DNA of 64,000 nt from Spongilla lacustris. Taxonomy: Eukaryota; Porifera; Demospongiae; Spongillida; Spongillidae. Location of the stretch: assembly GCA_949361645.1 (NCBI GenBank), contig OX442420.1:62001-126000 (forward strand), in the 5' to 3' direction. Position numbers and translations under genes: made by a program. This document shows positions 33,401-43,182 of the stretch, in pieces (the stretch's first letter is position 1; each line of letters starts with the position of its first letter). The notes beneath the pieces were generated by a model. It was not told the origin of the DNA, did no database searches, and saw only the letters and a list, made by a program, of their open reading frames with translations.

Positions 33401-36381
33401 CCTCCCCAAAGCAAACCCCATGCGGTTGAGTGTTTATATAACAACCCTTTGATGTGGTTGTTCCTTATTCGGTACCTTTCCCATACATTGAGGTATGTTT
33501 GCCGAAAAGTGAGTTTTCAGTACCAGAATTCATGAAACATTTCCTATGGTTAGCATAGTTGTAATCTACGTTAAATTCTCTATCCAACAGTGTTTGAATT
33601 ATCTCTCTAGCCTGCATAGTTTGTCTGCATCAGTCAAGGGAAGTTGGTTGTTTCTTAATAGGTTCCCTTGCTCTACACAACGTGTATATTGCACCTTGCA
33701 ACCAATTTGGGATGAGTGCCAGAGCCATGATACTCCCTCCTCCCCATCCCATACCTTTCCCTCCTCCCCATCCCATTACTTGTTCCCTCCTCCCCATCCC
33801 ATTACCTGCTCCCTCCTCCCCATCCCATTACCTGCTCCCTCCTCCCCATCCCATTACCTGCTCTCTCCTCCCCATCCCGTTACCTTCTCCCTCCTCCCCA
33901 TCCCATTCCTGCTCCCTCCTCCCCATCCCCTTACCTGCTCTCTCCTCCCCTTCCCGTATAGGATCACAAAAAGGCACTTGACTTTGCTAAAGACAAAGCT
34001 ATTGAGGAGGTGTTAAGGAAAGCCATGCAAAAGCCAGTGGTAAGGAGAGGGGAGGGAGGGGAGGGGAGAGAGGAGAGGAATTATTATTAGACCGACTTTT
34101 GATACGGACTTGGTTGGTAGTCGTGGTTACAATACAGTTAGCTATATAATAGAGTAATGTAATAATAGCCCTTTTGGGCCTGAAATTACGAAGACGCTGT
34201 GCTAAGTTATATTGCAATGATAATCTTGGTGTTGTTCATGTCATATGAAGATTGAATTAATGCACACCACCTACAGATTACCTTTGAGAACCTATTGGCT
34301 GACTACCTTAGCAAGCCACGCCCCACCAGGCCTGCTGATGCTCTCACACCAGCTCCCCAACCCACCACTTGTGATCGTAATATTCCCTTGGAGCTGAAGG
34401 ATAAATGGAAAGCCATAGCACAGCTAGAGACAGAGGTGCACGAACTGACCCTTCAGACCACAGCAGTAAGTGTGGGGACATAGCTAACCCTTCAGACCAC
34501 AGCAGTAAGTGTTGGGGACATAGCTAACCCTTCAGACCACAGCAGTAAGTGTTGGGGACATAGCTAACCCTTCAGACCACAGCAGTAAGTGTGGGGACAT
34601 AGCTAACCCTTCAGACCACAGCAGTAAGTGTGGGGACATAGCTAACCCTTCAGACCACAGCAGTAAGTGTGGGGACATAGCTAACCCTTCAGACCACAGC
34701 AGTAAGTGTTGGGGACATAGCTAACCCTTCAGACCACAGCAGTAAGTGTGGGGACATAGCTAACCCTTCAGACCACAGCAGTAAGTGTGGGGACATAGCT
34801 AACCCTTCAGACCACAGCAGTAAGTGTTGGGGACATAGCTAACCCTTCAGACCACAGCAGTAAGTGTTGGGGACATAGCTAACCCTTCAGACTACAGCAG
34901 TAAGTGTTGGGGACATAGCTAACCCTTCAGACCACAGCAGTAAGTGTGGGGACATAGCTAACCCTTCAGACCACAGCAGTAAGTGTTGGGGACATAGCTA
35001 ACCCTTCAGACCACAGCAGTAAGTGTTGGGGACATAGCTAACCCTTCAGACCACAGCAGTAAGTGTTGGGGACATAGCTAACCCTTCAGACCACAGCAGT
35101 AAGTGTTGGGGACATAGCTAACCCTTCAGACCACAGCAGTAAGTGTTGGGGACATAGCTAACCCTTCAGACCACAGCAGTAAGTGTTGGGGACATAGCTA
35201 ACCCTTCAGACCACAGCAGTAAGTGTTAGGGTAAAAGTAGCCTCGTCCCCAGGCCCTGTTTTTATTAAAGTTACGGGGGGTGAAAAACAGGGCCTGGTAG
35301 ACACTGCCAGGGTTCTAGCACGCATGCGCTAGTTTGTCCCAGAATACCTGGGGTAACCGTAATTTCCTTTTGAAAACCATTCCGTATACCCCTCTGATTT
35401 CGCTCGTTAAGACACGATAAAGAATAAGCCACCGCTTCTCGGAACTCAACAGAATACGCCATCGCAAAATCAGAGGAGTATACGGAATGGTTTCCAAAAG
35501 GAAATTACGATTACCCCAGGTATTCTGGGACAAACTAGCGCATGCATGCTAGGACCCTGGCAGTGTCTACCAGGCCCTGTTTTTCACCCCCATAACTTTA
35601 ATAAAAACAGGGCCTGGGGATGAGGCTAGGGTCAAAGGTAATAATGGAGAAGGGAAGAAATGGGTGAGGTGATTTATTTGAAAGAACTATTTTGTTGCCA
35701 TGTCAACAGGATGATCTTGTTGAAGGTGACACAAAGGATGACTCAAGTTTCTCATTTATGGAGGTGCCAAGACTGGAGGAGGAGTACAAGAAGCTTGTGG
35801 AGCTGAAAGACAAGACAAAAACTTTGGCAATAGAGGCCAAAGTGACATCCCAGAGGGTTAGTGGGAGGGGAGGGAGGGAGAGTGTGGGTGATGGGGATTG
35901 AGACCTTTGTTAAGGAAGGTTGGAGGGAAATGAAGGGGAGGGATGGAGGAAGGGGAGGAGGGGAGGTAGTAATCGTGCCAAGTCCTTGTGATGTAAGACT
36001 TGCGAATTTATGTATTCTATATGTATATGCACGTATGTCTGCATTCACTGTGCATATTATTGGTGACCAAGTTTAATATTTCTGTATGATACAATCTGTA
36101 ATTGTAGTTCTCCACACCTTTTCCCTTTCCTCAAATCAGTTAAGTGCAGAAAATGTTCAGTTGAAGGAAGACCTGAGCAGTGCTAAGCTGCGCAATGAGG
36201 CTGAAAGGAAAGTGTTGTTGAAGGAGCTGGAAAGAGTACAACAAGAGGCGGCAGTTGTTGAGAGGCGGACGGAGGCTAAGCGTCAGGCAGTGGAGTTAGC
36301 GAGAAGGGCATCTGGGATGGGCCCACTGGTTGTTAGTCCTACAGGACCTCCAAAAGAATGTGAGATTTGCTATATGTTAGC
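21472..36381 (+). CDS. gene A, N-terminal half: ankyrin repeats and coiled coil (many exons)
   Basis: Inferred coding exons: 21472-21510 (start MGNRQDKERQGSQ), 22781-22817, 23368-23489, 23634-23726, 24614-24715, 25249-25344, 31457-31573, 32021-32200, 32354-32452, 33962-34039, 34277-34465, 35710-35856 and 36140-about 36381. Phases agree across all joins. Ankyrin repeats are clear in NGYTPLMLAALHDD, DGHTPLMLHAAEDT with LLELGADVNLQNK, and KGYTALMCAVEGGHLQSVKE. A Pro-rich linker follows, then Lys/Glu-rich coiled coil (LEEEYKKLVELKDKTKT; LSAENVQLKEDLSSAKLRNE), ending near ECEICYML. Ankyrin repeats mediate protein binding. The order ANK, coiled coil, then GTPase and Death domains at 37.4-40.4 kb is repeated in the inverted copy B, so I infer one ROCO-like or DAPK-like gene without a kinase. 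The link to 37421 is not proven. Intron 23727-24613 uses a GC donor. The MGN start lacks Ser/Thr at position 6, so myristoylation is not supported. Confidence 0.7.
21562..21749. mobile_element. 188-bp MITE with long terminal inverted repeats
   Basis: Ends TAGTCCAGTCTAGC are inverted, and the arms extend about 50 bp with small indels. It sits in a short ACCCAATATGGGC tandem repeat inside the first intron of gene A. The TA at each end suggests a Tc1/mariner-type TA target. Confidence 0.75.
21867..22757. repeat. 24-bp intronic minisatellite, about 37 copies
   Basis: Units of GTAGCCATGGAGGTATTG plus TGTGAG. The period is divisible by three, so the open frames on both strands (MEVLCEVA; MATSHNTS) are artefacts. 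Confidence 0.95.
22826..22914. repeat. 13-bp tandem repeat
   Basis: About seven copies of GATTACTAGTTGA a few bases after the donor at 22818. Confidence 0.9.
23214..23286. repeat. poly-C tracts
   Basis: Two C runs (about 17 and 15) in an intron of gene A. Confidence 0.9.
23730..24596. repeat. CT-rich minisatellite filling a GC-AG intron
   Basis: About 40 units of CCCACCTCTCCTCTTCCCCA and variants of about 20 bp. Frames remain open for about 350 codons because the sequence is low-complexity. The array fills almost the entire intron 23727-24613. Confidence 0.9.
24718..25075. repeat. 22-bp minisatellite directly after a splice donor
   Basis: About 16 units of GAGGTTATGATGTGATGGGGAG begin just after the donor at 24716. 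Confidence 0.9.
25085..25171. repeat. hairpin with about 31-bp arms
   Basis: CCATGGCTAACTGCTATCC is mirrored by GGATATCAGTTAGCCATGG, and CTCCATATTATGC by GCATAATATGGAG. The loop holds a third copy of the TTAGCCATGG motif. Confidence 0.75.
25585..25842. repeat. (GGGAGGGA)n purine tract
   Basis: A 260-bp almost pure purine strand. The AACTTC/AACAAC motif TACTTCTTCAAAAACAAC before it (25558) recurs after it (25860), suggesting duplication of the flank. Confidence 0.9.
25870..26306. other. no gene seen
   Basis: AT-rich intronic sequence of gene A without recognisable features. Confidence 0.5.
26307..26507. repeat. 22-bp minisatellite
   Basis: About nine units of GACATGTTACTATGGTAATGAA. Confidence 0.9.
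26890..28916. repeat. 34-bp minisatellite, about 58 copies
   Basis: Units built on CATCTTCCTGGGCCAGTGAT followed by GCCCCTGGAGGCCT, with 38-bp variants carrying an extra GGAG. A mutational gradient is visible at the ends. It lies in the largest intron of gene A, directly before the SET-like pseudogene. Confidence 0.95.
29032..30290 (+). pseudogene. SET-domain protein relic, GC-rich
   Basis: SET domains methylate lysines using S-adenosylmethionine. Here the N-terminal SET signature is visible as LPSTIEGAGLALF and IPAGRRLCLYSDEI, then TDYCLD, then RYINQGG in place of the usual R-F/Y-I-N-H, and finally ELLGNYGIGYW in place of E-L-x-x-x-Y-G. The frame is open from 29032 to a TGA at 30019-30021 and continues in the same frame (LRALISSCNRTSGAG, FAQHCNVGYRYI). 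A frameshift near 30178 is needed to reach THAMELLGNYGIGYW. The Asn-His pair is not conserved, so methyltransferase activity is doubtful even before decay. The locus is markedly GC-richer than the surrounding intron and lies in the same orientation as host gene A. Confidence 0.6.
30440..30760 (+). pseudogene. degenerate tandem copy of part of the SET-like gene
   Basis: Pieces parallel to the upstream gene recur in order: YPVE-like PVESAPYH, QCGLHRYTILLDDLVLP (upstream CGLHAYGILDDDRVLP), then VQDRVYLNEANI (upstream LQDRMYLNEANI). Stops and a 12-bp repeat (30490-30572) interrupt it. Confidence 0.65.
30490..30572. repeat. 12-bp tandem repeat
   Basis: Seven copies of TACCACCTTGCC inside the degenerate copy. 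Confidence 0.95.
30770..31456. other. intronic sequence, no gene seen
   Basis: AT-rich sequence between the SET relic and the next ankyrin exon. Nothing recognisable. Confidence 0.5.
32196..32278. repeat. 17-bp repeat spanning a splice donor
   Basis: The exon end ACAAG/GTGATGAGGTAG is followed by four to five copies of TCAAGGTGATGAGGTAG, so each unit restates the AAG/GTGATG junction. Confidence 0.85.
32530..33720. other. intronic sequence, no gene seen
   Basis: AT-rich intron between two gene A exons. A minus-strand open frame at 33025-33291 has no recognisable domain. Confidence 0.45.
33730..33955. repeat. 25-bp CT-rich intronic minisatellite
   Basis: About nine units of CCCATTACCTGCTCCCTCCT plus CCCAT, ending at the polypyrimidine tract before the exon at 33962. 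Confidence 0.9.
34447..35228. repeat. 40-bp minisatellite carrying an exon end and 5' splice site, about 19 copies
   Basis: The exon end ACCCTTCAGACCACAGCA/GTAAGTG (junction at 34465/34466) is repeated almost exactly every 39-40 bp through the intron. Each unit thus holds 18 bp of exon and a consensus donor. The spacer GGGGACATAGCTA puts TAG in frame, so using a later donor would add a premature stop. Confidence 0.95.
35229..35237. repeat. 9-bp target site duplication, left
   Basis: GGGTAAAAG, matching GGGTCAAAG at 35629-35637 with one difference. Confidence 0.7.
35238..35628. mobile_element. 391-bp palindromic MITE, Mutator-like duplication
   Basis: Arms of about 155 bp beginning TAGCCTCGTCCCCAGGC are near-perfect inverted repeats (35238-35395 and 35470-35628). 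Nested inside is a stem AGGCCCTGTTTTT...AAAAACAGGGCCT. The 9-bp flanks suggest Mutator-like mobilisation. Degraded relatives of the centre occur near 40830-40870 and 55815-55860. Confidence 0.8.
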
Positions 36382-36650
36382 AGTGGGGGGAAAACTAATA
36401 AGGGGGTGGGGCACTAATAAGGGGGCACTAATAAGGGGGGCACTAATAAGGGGGTGGGGCACTAATAAGGGGGCACTAATAAGGGGGGCACTAATAAGGT
36501 GGGGCACTAATAAGGGGGCACTAATAAGGGGGGGCACTACTAAGGGGGCACTAATAAGGGGGCACTAATAAGGGGGGCACTAATAAGGGGGCACTAATAA
36601 GGGGGGCACTACTAAGGGGGCACTAATAAGGGGGTGGGGCACTAATAAAG
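36382..36650. repeat. AAGGGGGCACTAAT variable tandem repeat
   Basis: About 19 units of GGGGCACTAATAA with differing G counts, directly after the coiled-coil exon. Confidence 0.9.
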
Positions 36651-36659
36651 TGCTAACTA

Positions 36660-37420
36660 ATGTTAAAAAGACATGTACAGCGCTTTATGGAATGTATTGT
36701 GTGGAGAGGTGCAAGGGGTTTGGAGGAGGAGGTGTGTTCCCTCTTCTCTGACCTATATAAAGTCACTTCACTTTTGAATTCAAGAACAGATAATTTATTT
36801 TTAAAAAGGCATTGAGATAAGTCACGTAAACTGGTTGATAAGATGTGTTGTTCAGTTAGGGAAACAACTTTGGCATTACCCTTGCATGCTCCTGCCCACA
36901 CATTTCTAGATCTGGTGTCAAATTGCACCTAGGGTGCTCTTGAAATACCACAAATTACACTGGCAGAGCGTGCTTCTAGCCACATTCAAAATAGCCCTAT
37001 GCACTTTAACTGCAGTGCAGATTATAATCATCTCCACAGGTCGGACAAATGTCAGACCAACAATCATTTTGTTTGGACATGGCTGGATATAATGGTTTAT
37101 TTGTACAGTATGAGACAATAACATTTTGCCGTATCGGACAGAACTTTGCGAACTGTTTTGCTAGTCCATCAAAGTACAGTTCCCTTGGTGAGAGAAAACC
37201 TATCAGAGCTAACAAAATGGTTGATACAAAATAGCTTGCAGCTGCACACATACAGTGGGTGTGGTCACTAAGTATTAGCGCAAGCATACTTTTGGTTCAC
37301 ACAAATATTATAACAAAGGGCAGAAGTACACATGATTCAGACCCATCTGCCTGGACAAACGTCCGATGTCCGACTGTTATAATCTGCATTGAATGATCAC
37401 ATTGCCTTATGGTCATCCAG
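36660..37420. other. linker between the coiled-coil and GTPase exons of gene A
   Basis: It includes a plus open stretch at 37049-37234 after a CCACAG acceptor-like site, with no recognised domain. A connecting exon may lie here, because the phases of the exons ending near 36381 and starting at 37421 do not join obviously. Confidence 0.35.
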
Positions 37421-39207
37421 GTGTCCTTAGCATGAAGGCCGTCTCCATGATGGGCTACACAGTTGAACTTTCATTGCTGCGTGTTGCCATCACTGGACTG
37501 CCATGGTCGGGGAAATCCCAGATATTGAGTCACCTGATCCCTTCAGCCGTTACTAAGGATTGCATAATCAGAGACGATGGTCTCTCTGTACGGGAGGCTG
37601 TTCTGACCTCTGATGGCCACACATGGAACTGGATGCAAGTGTCCAAGTCTGAAGGCAGTGCTCTGGGAGTGGGTGTCGGGATATCTCAGGCATATGCGCG
37701 GGAAGGCCACACCCCTTCCTTTGAAGTTAAAAGTGATGAGGCTGAATGCATGATATGGGAGTCTGTCAAGAGGTTAGGTACACGTTTTGCTGACACCAAA
37801 GGGCTGACATTGGTAAATGTCTGGGACATAGGAGGGAGCAGAGTTCTCTTTGACCTTCTCCCATTGCTGCTGCCTCGCTCCAAAAGCCTGGTGCTGCTAA
37901 GTGTGCTAAGCCTGGCCTCTGATGAGGGAGACCTCCACAGCCCTGTGGACATGAACCTGGAGAAGTACAGGACCAGAGGTGACCAAGACATGCTGGTGGA
38001 GCCTTACAGCAAGCTGGACTATCTCATGGTACCACCTTCTATTGCACAGTGTGATACTATTGTGGTGGGTACCCATGGCAACCAGTTACCACATGGCAAG
38101 CTAAGAGCTACACAACGATCAGTCCAGAAGGTGTTGAGAGGCAAGGCTGAAGAGATGGGACTGGGAGATGTGCTGTACCCCAAATGTATTGCTGTAAATG
38201 CTACAAATAAAGGTGATGTCATGAAGATGAGAAATGTACTGGATGAATTGATCAGCAAGAGGCATGTGGAGTGCAAGAAACATATTCCCATCACTTGTTT
38301 GTGTTTTCGTGATGGCTTGAATAATCACAGCACGTGGTATATAACTAAAGAGGAGCTACTAACAGCCGCTAAGACCTATGGTATTACTGATGAGCTTGAG
38401 GTGGATTCATTTCTGGCCATGTACTATGACTGTGGCAGCATAGTGTATTGCCCCTCTGATACTGCCAGCATCCTGCATGAACATGTGATTATTAAGCCAT
38501 GCGTGTTCCTGGATATGGTGAAAAGGTTATGTAACCAACACAGATCACATGAGCATCATTTAGGATACCTTAATGTTAGAAGACCATGTAATGCGGATGA
38601 CCAGTTTGTTCTTAACGTCTTGGAAGAGGTGGACCTCCTTATCAAGGTTGATGATAGCTCAGCGTCAGAGGTAGAGTACTTTATGCCTTCCCTCTGCCCC
38701 AAGTATACCTCTCCTGCCCTGTGCAAAGGCTCATCTTCCCTCTATGCCACGTTTTCATGTGCAACACTTCCATGCCATTACCTGGCAAGATTTATGAAGA
38801 TAATTAAAGGACTGTATTCCACATGTGAGGTCACTTACAAGCACAGTGACTACTGTAATCAGTTACACCTCCAGTGGGCTGATGGTGAGAAGTCTGCAGA
38901 TGTGGATATTCTGATCATTGCTAACTACTTGGAAGTCAAGGTCAAAGGACAAGTGGATGACCCATCAACATTGGAAGCATGCAGTGTTTTCAAATCTGCT
39001 ACTATAGACTTTGCACAGTACATTAGTCAGAAGTTTCCCAATATTCAGTATCAGCTCTCTGTTGTGTGCCCCTCCAAGCCTCACTTCATCCCTTTTCATG
39101 CACTGGAGGAGGTTGGTGTGAACTGTAAGGTGATATTTTGTCCTCATTGTAAGGAAGATGTTGATCTGGGAGACAATACAGTGGTGTGGCTAAGAGCTGC
39201 TTATAAG
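37421..39207 (+). CDS. gene A, ROC-like GTPase and COR-like exon
   Basis: A single 1.8-kb exon follows acceptor CATCCAG and ends at AAG/GTATTG. P-loop GLPWSGKS (37495-37518), switch-II-like WDIGGSRV (from 37822), GTHGNQ at the G4 position and AVNATN at G5 make a Ras-of-complex-like GTPase. The rest (for example ITKEELLTAAKTYGI, FLAMYYDCGSIVYC, HYLARFMKIIKGLYS) resembles the COR-like region that follows ROC in ROCO proteins. G4 has THGN rather than NKxD or THxD, so guanine specificity is uncertain. No stop or frameshift is seen. Copy B at 57352-59650 is close to identical over long stretches. The family role (death or immune signalling switch) is inference. Confidence 0.7.
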
Positions 39208-39332
39208 GTATTGCCTATGCTTGGTGTGCTTCAATTAAGGTATTGTCCAATGCATTGTAGTTATCAATAGCACTCATACAAAGCTACTTAATACTTACTT
39301 TTGCAGTTTTGTAGTGTGGTTGTTGAACACCT

Positions 39333-39463
39333 GGGGGGGGGGGGGGGGGGGGGGGGGGGGAGGGGGGGGGAGGTCTCCCTTGCACTTGGCCAAATACAAA
39401 TACGTATGTGTGGGGATCCCTTCATGTTTGGCCAAATACAAATTAAGGGGGGGGGGGGGGGGT
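39333..39463. repeat. poly-G tracts flanking GGCCAAATACAAAT repeats
   Basis: G runs of about 28 and 16 with two GGCCAAATACAAAT motifs. The mirror-image block lies at 57115-57240 in copy B, so it predates the duplication. Confidence 0.85.
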
Positions 39464-39782
39464 GCAGATGTTTCTATTTCAAGACTCAAGAGGCGCTGTC
39501 CACATTACATGAATGTGATTATCTGTGGTCCATTTAGGCTCCCCTCATCCCTGTGCCTGGGGACATATGACCCCCACCCCCTCGCTACACTAGTGTACTT
39601 TTGTGTACCATATGTTGGGAAAGATTACATTTAGTTATGTTTATGGTTCACTTTTCTTGGGGAAAGTTTTTAAGGAACAAAATGTGCTTTTAAAAACTTT
39701 TAATATACAATGTTGAGTTCAATGTATGCCTATATTGGTTGACATTGCAAACCACATATCAGTACTTCTGATATTCTTTCAG

Positions 39783-40427
39783 GGTCCAAGAACAGCTGCA
39801 TTGAAGGCAGAAGGTTGGTTGGTTATGTTTGCAACTGTAGGTGTTTTCATTCCTTGCATCTCCTGTACAGATGTTCTAACTGATGATCTAATAGTCAGGC
39901 TCTCCCATGACCTAGCCCCCCTCAAATCACACCAAATTGAGCAGCTGGGAATAGCTCTAGGCTACACCACAGCAGAGATAAAGGAAGAGATATCTCAGCA
40001 CCAAACAATGCAGGAGTTTGTATTCTCAATGTTACAGACGTGGAAAAATGGCTCCTCTCTGCCCATCAGAGAGAGGCTGTCCCAGGCACTGGTCAATTGT
40101 GGCTACTCAACTCAAATAACTAACCTTCACGTGATATGTGAGTCTACTGTTATTACACCTTGCATTTTCAGCTCTCACACACACTTGTTTGCTACATCAG
40201 CTGAACAGGTTAAACTGAGCAGTGAAGAACTCCTTGAAGTATCCCACCATGTCTCAGACTGCACCCATATTAAGAAGAGGCTGCACATTGAGGACCCTGA
40301 GGTGGACTGCTACAAGGTGCTGGAAAAGTGGTCTGCTAAGGAAGGTGGTGGGGACAGAGGAAGGCTGGTGGCTGCACTGTTTGACTGTGGATATGTTAGG
40401 GTGGCTGAATTCTTACAGATGAGGTAA
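39783..40427 (+). CDS. gene A, tandem Death domains (C-terminal exons)
   Basis: Exons 39783-39813, 39871-40130 and 40209-40427 (stop TAA). The 57-bp intron 39814-39870 has no in-frame stop but shows a GTTGGT donor, a pyrimidine tract and CAG, and removing it keeps phase. Death domain 1: VLTDDLIVRLSHDL, HQIEQLGIALGYTTAEIKEE, FVFSMLQTWKNGSS, RERLSQALVNCGY. Death domain 2: LSSEELLEVSHHVSD, DPEVDCYKVLEKWSAKEGG, GRLVAALFDCGYVRVAEFLQ. Death domains are six-helix homotypic interaction modules of apoptosis and NF-kB pathways. The order after a GTPase/COR exon, conserved in copy B, supports one protein. An AATAAA at about 40668 could serve polyadenylation. Confidence 0.8.
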   Translation, partial: GPRTAALKAEGWLVMFATVGVFIPCISCTDVLTDDLIVRLSHDLAPLKSHQIEQLGIALGYTTAEIKEEISQHQTMQEFVFSMLQTWKNGSSLPIRERLSQALVNCGYSTQITNLHVICESTVITPCIFSSHTHLFATSAEQVKLSSEELLEVSHHVSDCTHIKKRLHIEDPEVDCYKVLEKWSAKEGGGDRGRLVAALFDCGYVRVAEFLQMR

Positions 40428-40429
40428 TG

Positions 40430-41706
40430 ATGGCATTGTGTTGTGACTCCATTACATGCCCACCCCTTCAATTTCCTGTAGGGCTATGCGGGAAGTGTAT
40501 AAATGAAGTGGCCACGCCCACAAGATGTTTTCATTCATGTGCATGCAAATACTGAGATTTATGTACGTGTTATATGGTATACATATATATGTACTGAAAC
40601 GTTTTAATCATGCTGTATGTGTTCAAGCATTTGATATTAAAACTCTTTGGATTCCATGCAAAGTAAAATAAAACTTGAATTCGATTTATTTAAATTCCAT
40701 TTAAAAGTGAAAGTCTTGGTCCCAACATGTACACTTTTATTTAGTGTGATGTCCGTTGGCTTATGACCAGAAACTAATCGTATATTGTTGTAATTTATTT
40801 TTGTAAACCTTTATATTAGTCTGATTTTGCAATGGCGTATTCTGTCGAGTTCTGTCAATCTTATTCTTCACCGTCAAAGCCTTACACACATGTAGGAGGA
40901 AGCACTTTTCCATCTGTACAGTGGTGCTGGGTACGGGAAGTCAATATGCTACCAACTCCTATCATTCTTGTTTGACTTCAAAATGAAATTTAAATAAAAC
41001 TTGAATTGGTAACAGACTTTATAAAAAAATTTCATGAGTGAAAGTATTGGTCACAAAATGTACACTTTTATTCAAGTCCAAACAATGGCAGTAACAACAT
41101 GCAACTTTTAAAAGATTAAAACCCAACAAGCAAATTCAGGGATTTGTGCAGAACTAGGCTGGAGCTGCATACCATTGTTGTTGAATCATTCGGGGCCTGG
41201 GGCCAACTTGCCTCTAACACTTTCAAGAAACTTGCTTCCCGCCTTTCAGTCCAGGTTAACTCCTCCACTTCCACCACTCTGGACAGCATTTATTCCAGAC
41301 TAAACCTTTCCCTTGTGCGCTCGAATGCCAGTGCATTTCTTGCAAGGGCAGGTCCCCGTGCTAAAGTCTCAGACCTCTACTTTTATGGTTGACTCATACA
41401 TAGTTACATAGTTTATTGAAATTTGTGTTTAACATGTGTATTGTGAGGTTTGAAAATAACATGAAAAAAAAAAAAAAAAAAAAAACCCAATCAAAAAGAA
41501 CATAAAGAATTAACACCTTATTACAAATCATACATCAATTTGATCACACTTCATCACCAGCCTGCTTGCACATTGTGGGTGTGGCCATTTATTTTGTTCA
41601 GCATCACATATTGTGGGTGTGTCCAATTCATTTATACACATCCCGCATAGTCCTACAGGAAATTGAAGGGGTGGGCATGTAATGGAGTCACAACACATTG
41701 ACATCA
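40430..41706. repeat. spacer of a small palindrome between two Death-domain exons
   Basis: The sequence after gene A's stop (GTGTTGTGACTCCATTACATG, CTGTAGGGCTATGCGGGAAG) returns as reverse complement at about 41600-41700. Within it, blocks around ATAAAACTTGAATT...ACACTTTTATT occur at 40665-40745 and 40990-41075. It holds a decayed retroelement fragment and an A23 run at 41464. Confidence 0.7.
41119..41392 (+). pseudogene. non-LTR retrotransposon-like remnant, frameshifted
   Basis: CAELGWSCIP then, after a frameshift, VVESFGAWGQLASNTF and IYSRLNLSLVRSNASAFLAR. Same family as 19891-20172. Confidence 0.6.
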
Positions 41707-41852
41707 TTACCTCATCTGTAAGAATTCAGCCACCCTAACATATCCACAGTCAAACAGTGCAGCCACCAGCCTTCCTCTGTCCCCACCATCCTCCTCAGCA
41801 GACCACTTCTCCAGCACCTTATAGAAGTCCACCTCATCAGGGTCATCAATGT
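41707..41852 (-). pseudogene. inverted partial copy of the second Death-domain exon
   Basis: The peptide IDDPDEVDFYKVLEKWSAEE plus GRLVAALFDCGYVRVAEFLQ with the stop codon is intact up to the assembly gap, where it is cut. It faces gene A's last exon. The sequence has diverged from A (DFYKV, AEEDGG), so it is not a very recent copy. Confidence 0.75.
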
Positions 41853-42052
41853 NNNNNNNNNNNNNNNNNNNNNNNNNNNNNNNNNNNNNNNNNNNNNNNN
41901 NNNNNNNNNNNNNNNNNNNNNNNNNNNNNNNNNNNNNNNNNNNNNNNNNNNNNNNNNNNNNNNNNNNNNNNNNNNNNNNNNNNNNNNNNNNNNNNNNNNN
42001 NNNNNNNNNNNNNNNNNNNNNNNNNNNNNNNNNNNNNNNNNNNNNNNNNNNN
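41853..42052. other. assembly gap, 200 N
   Basis: 200 N interrupting the Death-domain copy. Confidence 0.98.
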
Positions 42053-42795
42053 GAAGTGTAGCCAACAGTTTGTAGGGCTCTAAGTTATAGCTGTTAAGGA
42101 GTGTTGATATGCTGGTATCATGATATTGGTTAAAAGGTTGATTGTTTAAAAACAACTGATTATTTCTGGTTAAAAATATAAATAAATAAAATCAATTATC
42201 TGAACCAAAAACAACATTGGGTGTTGCCACAATGACACGACAAAAGAAAGATGGTCCATGGTGTACCCCTAACCATGCCACTGATCCCACCACACCTCGT
42301 GAGGGTATCATTGCCAGACAAATGGCAAAGAAGCACAAAGAATGGCTCGTGCAATGGAAGGGTTTAGCCATTTGTACATAATAACATCATTGTTTAGTTA
42401 TTATAAATAACAGTATGCTGGATAAGAGCTATATGTATTAAAGTTGTACCACGTGAGATAGATCCCCCAATCTCATCCACTTATTGTTCTCATGTACCCA
42501 GCATTATTGCACGATGTAAGACGCGTGTGACACCATTCGCAGCTCCTTCAAAAAATTATAAAAACCAGTTGGTTTGAGGTAATTTTAAATAACAACCAAC
42601 TGAAACGATTGTTTAGTGAAATATGAAGCAGTTGTTTGATTCTTGCAGTTAATCGAAGCTCAGGCACAACCAGTTTCAAGCCTTAATTGTGCCTAACTTT
42701 TTTAAACAGTCCCTTGGACAGTTGTGGCACTCTCTGTACAACCCCCTCCCCAGGGATACATCAACAGCAGTGGTAACAATACCAATACTCCTTAC

Positions 42796-43182
42796 CTTGT
42801 GGGAGAAGGTAATCTTGGCTACCATCACCACCAGCATCCATATCATTGCCATCACCAGCCTTCATTCTGCCCTCCACTGTTCTACTTTCAATCAGTTTAC
42901 TGTTTGCTAGTGATGCAGTTGGTGTTGTGATGTCATTGGTGTTGTTTTGTTGATAGTTATCATTTGCAGTTTCACAGACAACACTGTAATCCTCTTCAAC
43001 TCTTCGTGGTTTTGATTCACTTGGTGCAGCTATTCTTGAAATGTCAGTCTTCACATTATCAAGTCCATTTTGCTCTTGTTGATCCAAGATTTCAATGCCT
43101 ACAGGTTCCTCATTTGTAACAGTACTTACAGAGTCATCCATCTCCCCACTGCCAGTTCTCTGTGGTTCTGATGACTTGGTCC
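42796..43182 (-). CDS. linker-type exon, paralogue of the exon at 46131-46469
   Basis: TTTGCAG acceptor and CAAG/GTAAGG donor flank an open exon. It begins GTKSSEPQRTGSGEMDDS and contains TNEEPVG, NDNYQQNNTNDITTP and LANSKLIESRTVE. The same order of motifs (GTKSSEA, GEMDTAVTNDEPV, NNYQNNATDITRPAGSPANS) is in the linker exon of GTPase relic C. It is acidic, Asn/Thr-rich and probably disordered. Function unknown; it may be a leftover of a duplicated C-type gene. The preceding GTPase domain is absent. Confidence 0.5.

Noticed and set aside
39814..39870. Reading through the 57 bp between GPRTAALKAE and VLTDDL as coding sequence
   Set aside because: No stop, but it has donor, pyrimidine tract and CAG, and splicing joins the Death domain in phase; the same in copy B.
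42230..42381. Short plus frame containing EWLVQWKGL, resembling a chromodomain core
   Set aside because: Only about 50 codons, no second chromodomain motif or neighbouring exon; at most a retroelement scrap.
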